A stretch of DNA of 64,000 nucleotides. Source: Lineus longissimus (taxonomy: Eukaryota > Nemertea > Pilidiophora > Heteronemertea > Lineidae). Each line of letters starts with the position of its first letter. Position 1 is the first letter of the stretch. Below the pieces are notes generated by a model, which was not told the origin of the DNA, searched no databases, and was given only the letters and a program-made list of their open reading frames with translations. The translations under genes were made by a program, and so were the position numbers. Below, one piece after another: positions 58,216-64,000 of the stretch. The stretch covers positions 441,501 through 505,500 of the forward strand of contig NC_088310.1 in NCBI RefSeq assembly GCF_910592395.1, written 5' to 3'.

Positions 58216-59341
58216 GGTTAGAGCTAGCCCCTTATAATCCTAATAAATCACTTTTCCCTGTCAGTTTCATGGTGTAGAAAGAGACTTTCTAGTCGGCAGA
58301 GAAATTAGTCGTTGCGTCTCTATCAGCCATTGTGCTCTCGGAATACTTGCGTCAAATTGATATTCTGTTCCCACGAATCTGCAAAGATAAATGCGGAGAG
58401 CAACTTTGAGTTATCGTTTATATGAAATAACCGTGATAAAGAATTATTCATGGCAAAGTGTGCTCTGACACTGGATATGCTGTCAGAAAATAGGTCAGTA
58501 CTATCTCTTCAGCAAGGAAATGCCAACGTTGACAATTTGCTGAATCTGTAAGGAGGGACATTGCGTTAGGAACTGTTGACAGCACTCATCCCTTCTCAGG
58601 TTCTTTTGTTCATCTAGAGACGTGGAAGATCCAACGGTGTCAACGAATCCTTCATTTCAAGTCCACGGAATGTTCTCACAAAGTGATCGGGTCGAGTGCT
58701 CGATCATTGCTCTCTGCCCAGAAGGAGATTATTCACCATTCAAGTGCGGTACCTCTTTATATCTATTGTAAATTAAAACGTTGCCATATTGTTCTTAATC
58801 CTCTGTGAAAATACTAGAACACTCCAAGAAACACGTTGGACAATTCTCACCAAAGTTCTGTTTTAATTGAAATAGCAAGGATTTCTGTTTTGGGTATGCA
58901 GTGACCCGACCATCGTGAAGATAGGAAAGGGAAAGGAAAGCACTCTTGGAAACAAGGTTGGGGTCAGAAAAGCACCAATATGCAGCAAGTGCGAGTATCA
59001 TTAGGCCTACAACTAGCCCGGAGAAGAGGAGGGTTCTTTAAGCTCAGTGGGAGAGGGATGGCGTTGTGGAATGGTCTAAGATTCAAGTTCCAGCTCAACT
59101 TTGGGGCTGATTTTTGGTTACATTTGCCTCAAAACACAGATTGTTTCTCGTTGGCCTATATGCATACGCTACGGACGTATAACTGACTGAAGTTAATACT
59201 TGAAGATCGGGAAATGGCCATTCATCTGTCATTGAGCTAATGGAGCAGCACGTGAAGGCTAACTTGCCAAGCAAACTTCTCTCATATCCTAAGCAGTGTT
59301 CTCCGCTGCCCATTTGGTAAGGTGTTAAAACCTAAGCTTAC
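58216..59341. other. Upstream region of the 7TM-pseudokinase gene
   Basis: It should contain the promoter/5' UTR. One weak candidate minus-strand exon at about 58944-58851 (SAFLSLSYLHDGRVTAYPKQ, donor GTGAGA) does not join neighbouring candidates in phase. Confidence 0.4.
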
Positions 59342-59540
59342 CATATGACCAAAGGAAACTGAGTAGAGAACACTGCCTCTGTATTGTCTTGGACGTGCCA
59401 CCAGTAGAATCGGGCGTTGTTATAAATCTCTTGACGGCACAAATGGTGTGAGAATAGAATAGCTCGTACCAACACTCGCTGTCCTTGCCGTAGGCCAGAC
59501 ACATGTATCATTGACCAGATTTCAAGTACCATCATGCTTT
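59342..59540 (-). CDS. Candidate isolated exon of an unrecognised protein
   Basis: 199 bases flanked by a strong acceptor (CCGTGGCTGTTGTTTCAG) and a GTAAGC donor, open throughout: IWSMIHVSGLRQGQRVLVRA, then NNARFYWWHVQDNTEAVFST. It starts in phase 1 and ends in phase 2. It could be an extracellular-domain exon of a longer 7TM gene or a separate gene. Family not recognised. Confidence 0.4.
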
Positions 59541-61823
59541 CTGAAACAACAGCCACGGGCCACGGAAATCTCAATGGGATTCCATAGAAAGTTTTAGTTG
59601 GAATTCGTTAAGAAACTACTGGGAAGGTGGTTATAGGTGCTTTGAGAAAAGGGACCAGTTTTAACCAGTGTGGTTCTGGCATGTGGACATCCACAATCAC
59701 ATCTATCATCGACACAGTAAAAGCTGGAGTTTTGTTGAAGCCTTAAAAGTGACCATAGAGCTAAACTCTTTGAAGTGAACTTACAGTTGTGGGTTTCAAA
59801 CATAGTGGATGTAGAATATACCAGGGAAATATCGGTCTCCTTTGTGCAAATGCTCTACAAGCGACGACCCTAGCCAGGCTTACAGGCTCTAGGCTAAGCA
59901 AATCGCCAATTCTTCACTTTTAATGATACTTTATGTAACAAGAAGACACTATTTTCCTTTTCAACTTGGATTCGCAAATCTAAATCGACAAAGCTGAAAT
60001 TTGAAGTGGTTAATTCATCAAAGTTGATTAAACTCAGTGCATGATTCATTAAACACAACGTAAGTTTTGCCAGTTTTTTCCAAAGACCAAATCAGTTAAG
60101 GAAATATAGAGTCAATATTGGCTAGCTTTACTTTGGCTGGCATGTGGAAGCACAAGGTTACTTCGTGCTTGCAGCGAATAGCTTGCATTCAGTTTAAGGT
60201 AGCCGTCGTGGTCAATGTGCACCCTATAACTCGTTGGTGATTATGCAGTCGCTAGTCCCAACCCACGCTATTTGATCACAGACACGACATGGAGCCCCGA
60301 AAGGTGATTGAAACGCAAAGGACACAAGACTTTGAGGACAATTTGAATTACATATCCAAGTGGTTCTAACAAAACAATATGAGATTCTACTTGTTGAAGA
60401 TGTTATTACAAATCGTCATTATTACGGCTCGCACATTCCTTTCTTCCATTAGTTGTCTTTGATGACCACTGCATACCCATTAAACCACATGTTAAACAAA
60501 GAATTTTCGTACTGGTTTGATCATTTTGTGTTAATTTGAGAAGATCCTAGTAAGACATGCACATGGTCATGGCTCGAGGTCACTTCATCACATCGTTTTC
60601 ATGGTCGACATGCAAGGAAAGAAATCTCGTGCTAGGAATATCGGTAGCTCATGGTGCAAATTAGGAAATTATCAGGGGTTGTTACCAAAACCACGAAATG
60701 AGATGGCCATCGTATGACAAAGATCGAGCCAGCCATCGATGGTAAAGCCCCTTCCTGCAACTAGGCCCTCGTGGAATCGGACCTAGAAACCATCAAACTA
60801 CTTACAGTTTTAGTCTCTGGTTACTTTCAAATGCCAACTGATACGGTGTGACTGATGTAACTTGATATATTTCTCCAAGTCTTGGTGCGGACGTATGTTT
60901 GAAAGTGTGGTTTGTAGGGGTATGGCATATCACCCACTCAATGAAATTGGCCAGAGTCAGTATGGTACCAAGAAAAACTTAGTTAGAAAATCTTAACGTA
61001 AACACAAGATTAACACCAGCATGCTAATTTCAAATATTAGCATAACCACGGAACAAACAGCTCAATACGCTCCACTCTAAAACAAAGACGAAAAGGTCTT
61101 GTTGAGAAAACAATCTTCTTTCAGTTTTTCAAAGAATGCATGTGTTGCTTTTGTTTCTATGAGGGGTTGACACGAGAGAAAATAAGCAAGTTCAGGGCAT
61201 GGAATCAAGGGCCTCTGGAAACGTGAACATGCTTGGCATGGACTCGAACAATGGCCTCTGCAAGTAGATTGCTTTAGCTAGTACTTTACGTGTCAAATCT
61301 TGACCAGGATGTGCTTCAACTAAAGACTGAATCAGTGGTCTGTTAAAACAATGCGACGTCTGTTCAAACAAGGAAGTTTAAACTTTCTTTCAAATAAACC
61401 AAAATCATCAGTCCCAAAACTTTTTTGACTTTGAACATTTTTCAAAATTTTGACTTTTTTCTCCTAACCCTGAAAAAATTTCTAAGTACAAATTATTTTT
61501 TCACTCTTTTTTTTTTCTGCTCAAAATGAACGAACATCATCGGTCCACAACTTATGTATATTTGAGGACAAAGGTAACAATTATTGTAGGCCTTCGTTTA
61601 TTAGCTGTACTTTACATAGGCCTACCAGAGCGATACAAAGTGTACAAACAATGTTGTTGAATTTGTTATGGTTTAGCGGTATGGTGAGGATATAAAGGAC
61701 GAACCACAACAGAAATGTGTTCAGCAACAATACCAAGTATTCCCCACAATGACACTTTTATCGACTTACATGAAATACGGTACAATATGAAATAATAGCA
61801 AGGGAAATATCAATAAAACATAC
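59541..61823. other. Stretch without a supported gene
   Basis: AT-rich, with frequent stops in all frames and no clear repeats. Confidence 0.5.
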
Positions 61824-61999
61824 GTATCTTGGAATGTTTTGGTGGCCTGTTTTGAACCTTGGGCAAACTTTTCTTACACGGGAAATATCGGGAGGGCCTA
61901 CATCTGTAAGGCCACTGGTATCAAACAACTTGTCAAGAAATTGATTCTTCTTGGCATTCACGTACTCACTGGTACGTGGTTGTTTGTCTCTCAATTTTA
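61824..61999 (-). CDS. Candidate isolated exon of an unrecognised protein
   Basis: 176 bases between acceptor GACGGTTGTTTCAG and donor GTATGT, open: KLRDKQPRTSEYVNAKKNQF, then FDTSGLTDVGPPDISRVRK. It ends in phase 0, so it does not join the 59540 exon directly. Another open minus-strand segment at 62440-62270 (LDLSTPIVIPADFHLTVVEN) could be part of the same gene. Confidence 0.33.
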
Positions 62000-62451
62000 C
62001 TGAAACAACCGTCAACAAACGCGGAGTTCTACACAGTGACAGTACTATCCAACTACAGTGGACCATCAAGTAAGATCAGAAACTAAAGCAATGGGAATCG
62101 TTTGCGGTTTGGCTTCAGTAGAATGGCGATGTCGGTTTCACTGCTACTTTGGAAGGCTGGTTTCTGGTTGTAATCAACGAAACCAATATGACACTTGTCA
62201 TGTACAAATGGTTTCTGATGGTGAAGCTACTTTGGATGACGAGATAAGTTCAAATTTAATGTGACAACGATTGAGGAAGGCTTGTGGCACTCCTTGTAAG
62301 GTATGGCTTCATGAGAGCTTGCGGGCATGGTGTCTGCACCTCGTCCCGTTTGTGTTTGGTTCTCCACGACCGTCAAGTGAAAGTCCGCAGGGATCACGAT
62401 AGGGGTTGATAAGTCTAATATATTCCCCTGCGGGGCTTTTAGTTGTGTCAC

Positions 62452-64000
62452 TATTGTGGCACGCGTGGCAACATACCGAAACCTCAGGTGGTTAAATGGA
62501 ACTAATTTGATCTAAAGTGCCGAATGCATACTATGATTATGACACCATTTGTTTGTTTTCGAACTTAAATACTTCCTGATTGTGCCATCCCGCTGCCTTA
62601 TGTAGGCTTGATAGATGGACAGTCACAGTAAGTCAATGAAATGAGCAATTTTACAGGTCATTAGCCAAGTTAAAAGGTAAACAGGGTCATCCCAGGAGAG
62701 AATATAATAAAGAAGATAGCCAATTCATCCCCTCATCAAGCAGTCAATTACTGTTGACGATCAAAACTGCGCGAATCCGATTCAGGAATGTCGTCGCTTT
62801 TTTCAGTTTCTAATCAAAACAAAAGGTACTGAACAAGATTTGGTTCTTTAATATCAATTAAACTCTGTCTAATGGTGTTAAATGCTCATACATGCTTTTA
62901 GTCATTATATGCCTTTTATTCTTAATGCTACTGCACTCAGTGACCAAACCTCTAAATCTCAAGGGCAAGTTTTAGTGAAGGCCTAAAAGGCCTCGACTTG
63001 AGAAATCTCCTTAAGCCATTTAAGTGAGCTAATCTCGTGAACTTTAGTTTGAACCTCTCTGCATAAAACCAGTCAATGATGAGAGAATGAGACAACAACC
63101 CAGCATGCGATGACCTTTCCCCAAGAAGAGAATGGTCATCCTAAAGGCCTGGCCGGCAAGAACTAACACACTCACGACCCCCACCGTGGGACAAAATAGG
63201 AATTGGATTAGCCGGATAAGAAGTTTATATCGAAGAAATATCTGCTTAACACTTTTATGACAATAAAATATGGCATGGGTTGTGGCCGAAGGTCCAATTA
63301 GAGTAAGCCTGGTTATTCTGCTATCACAAATATTTGATAGTTTACAATCGTTTCAAATCTCACAGTGTGGCATCTCAGCAGCTACAATACTGCACTTGTA
63401 GCCTGTCGTGAGGCCACATCCAGATCAATGGTAGAAGGAATTTCACCCCGATCTGGCCTGCTCGGACACCACAACATACAGGGAGGGATGTCGCCAGAAT
63501 CAGATCGATACCACGCTTATACGCTTCTTCCGTTCGGGCAAAGACGTTTAGAAATTCCCTTCAGCACTCGAGACAGCAATACCTCTAAATAAAGTAGGGT
63601 CTGTCACCTGCTTATCTGCTAATCGAGATGGCCGATAAGTAGTGAAAAGCGAACTTAGAGAAAAGCCATTGCGAGAGGAGGAAATCATGTTAATAACTGG
63701 GCCATCAGTGTGATTCTGGTATTGATCCTCAGCTAATTGAATCGATTGCTGCAGATGCCAGACTTGAATTTATGTCTTAAAAGTAAGACTTTGACAGAGA
63801 GAGATAATCGATTCACTGACATCAATCCCATTCATGGTCAGACCCGGCACGACACCGACCGTGTGGATTGTCTGAATGTCTCCCCTGAGGGACGGCAAGT
63901 CCTCAGATTGGGCTCCACGATTGAATAGGTGTCGATATCGCAATTGAGATATTCGAGAACAGTGGCACTGGTGTTCAATACTTCCTTCAGAAAAGATGCC
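62452..64000. other. Stretch without a supported gene
   Basis: No exon, RNA gene or repeat could be supported in this end of the window. Confidence 0.5.

Overview
This window is nuclear DNA from an animal. All the genes are split into short exons with GT-AG introns, and the families are metazoan: SLC6 and SLC22 transporters, a GLYAT-like acyltransferase, calmodulin-like proteins and TTC13. The dense minisatellites, SINE/LINE remnants and frequent 'taggcct' words suggest a marine invertebrate (lophotrochozoan, or non-vertebrate deuterostome), but the sequence alone does not fix the phylum. Gene models were built by hand: splice sites were chosen so that phase is kept at every junction and the protein matches its family.

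Layout. 1-7.9 kb (+): the last 11 exons of an SLC6 Na+/Cl--dependent transporter, with large tandem repeats in its introns. 9.2-11.3 kb (-): a complete five-exon glycine N-acyltransferase-like gene. 11.9-16.2 kb (+): a complete eight-exon SLC22 organic-ion transporter with a 33-bp minisatellite in its last intron. 16.7-20.2 kb (-) and 22.4-27.4 kb (+): two calmodulin-like paralogues pointing away from each other, with matching intron phases and identical lengths for their two main exons. An unrecognised gene model lies between them (20.2-21.5 kb, -). Four tRNA-Gln(CUG) genes in a 147-bp array sit inside an intron of the second paralogue. 28.5-39.2 kb (-): the complete 21-exon TTC13 orthologue. 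39.2-48.9 kb: accessory DNA made of several tandem-repeat arrays, a tRNA-derived SINE, two direct copies of a non-LTR retrotransposon tail (one with a restriction-like endonuclease ORF) and a perfect 25-bp x 27 array. 49.0-58.2 kb (-): a five-exon gene for a seven-transmembrane receptor-like domain fused to a pseudokinase. 58.2-64 kb: mostly empty, with a few candidate minus-strand exons.

Two things stand out. First, the 7TM-pseudokinase fusion keeps the beta3 Lys and alphaC Glu but has lost HRD, DFG and APE, and its C-lobe is split by an insertion of about 1,150 residues carried in one 3.76-kb exon. Second, several unrelated tandem repeats are seeded exactly on exon-intron junctions (four in TTC13, one in SLC6), so each repeat unit carries a copy of a splice donor or acceptor. 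No operon-like functional linkage between neighbouring genes is apparent.
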